Shown: one piece after another, positions 24,385 to 24,508 of the stretch
Layout: every line of letters begins with the position of its first letter
Position numbering within the stretch: position 1 is the stretch's first letter
Assembly (NCBI GenBank): GCA_036231525.1
Contig: JAZAGZ010000114.1
Span: 1 to 24,508, forward strand
From: UBA6522 sp036231525
Lineage (GTDB): Bacteria > Pseudomonadota > Gammaproteobacteria > Steroidobacterales > Rariloculaceae
Length of the DNA stretch: 24,508 nucleotides
Direction of reading: 5' to 3'
The notes under the pieces: generated by a model
Seen by the model: the letters and a program-made list of their open reading frames with translations, nothing else
The model's database searches: none
Told to the model about the DNA's origin: nothing
Position numbers and translations under genes: made by a program

Positions 24385-24508
24385 ATGAATAAACAGATTG
24401 TAGCTACCGGGTTACTTTTATCTCTTTTTGTATCGTTCGGAGTACTAGCTCATCACTCTAGGACGACATTTTTTGATATGAGTCAGACCGTTGAGCTTGA
24501 AGGCGAGA
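24385..24508 (+). CDS. DUF6152-like exported protein, cut by window edge
   Basis: 41 codons are visible from ATG 24385, preceded by GGAGG at a good distance. A signal peptide (MNKQIVATGLLLSLFVSFG) ends at VLA, and the mature protein starts HHSRTTFFDMSQTVELEGE. An HHS start followed by FD and a V-x-L-x-G strand is the pattern I associate with DUF6152 proteins, small secreted beta-rich proteins of unknown role. The frame is also open to ATGs at 24370, 24346 and 24322, which would add a non-signal extension of 5 to 21 residues. TAGAAT at 24285-24290 could be its -10 box. The C-terminal part lies outside the window. Confidence 0.7.
   Translation, partial: MNKQIVATGLLLSLFVSFGVLAHHSRTTFFDMSQTVELEGE

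Noticed and set aside
1..24508. CRISPR array, tRNA, rRNA, insertion sequence or prophage
   Set aside because: No regularly spaced repeats, tRNA-like clover-leaf with CCA end, rRNA segment, transposase or integrase motif was seen on either strand.

Overview
The window comes from the genome of a free-living heterotrophic Gram-negative bacterium. I infer a marine Pseudomonadota, possibly a gammaproteobacterium. The basis is the run of TRAP and tripartite tricarboxylate (TTT) transporters with exported binding proteins, the DUF6644-like and DUF6152-like proteins, moderate base composition and ATGA-coupled operons. No 16S, tRNA, phage, insertion sequence or CRISPR array is visible, so the placement rests on gene content only.

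Layout from left to right. (1) 1-960, minus: an archaeal-type (type II) glyceraldehyde-3-phosphate dehydrogenase, cut by the window edge. (2) 1219-2751, plus: a three-gene membrane module, with a DUF2231-like/DUF6644-like fusion, a 34-residue single-helix protein and a stand-alone DUF6644-like protein. (3) 2823-3365, minus: a cupin protein. (4) 3543-9674, plus: two complete TAXI-type TRAP transporters in tandem, the first with a 63-residue two-helix accessory protein. (5) 14452-9733, minus: a beta-hydroxyacid dehydrogenase, a TSUP/TauE permease, a DctP binding protein and a fused DctQM permease. (6) 14599-17587, plus, divergent from block 5: a second DctP-DctQ-DctM system with separate Q and M, paralogous to block 5. 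(7) 17645-18697, minus: an exported metallo-beta-lactamase-fold hydrolase with two EF-hand loops inserted in the catalytic domain. (8) 18878-23226, plus: TctC-TctB-TctA followed by an overlapping MmgE/PrpD-family gene. (9) 23332-24126, minus: an exported protein of unknown function, divergent from a DUF6152-like exported protein (24385 to the window end) that is preceded by four tandem copies of an 8-base SD-plus-ATG motif.

The main theme is uptake. Five complete binding-protein-dependent secondary transporters (two TAXI-TRAP, two DctP-TRAP, one TTT) sit within about 18 kb with few catabolic enzymes and no visible transcription regulator. The enzymes that accompany them suggest organic-acid catabolism. 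The dehydrogenase plus TSUP exporter beside a TRAP system resembles the layout of sulfonate-use loci, and the TTT transporter coupled to MmgE/PrpD suggests a tricarboxylate or related acid. No substrate can be fixed from sequence alone. No gene-free stretch exceeds 300 bases; the two largest gaps (961-1218 and 24127-24384) hold the promoter and leader features listed.
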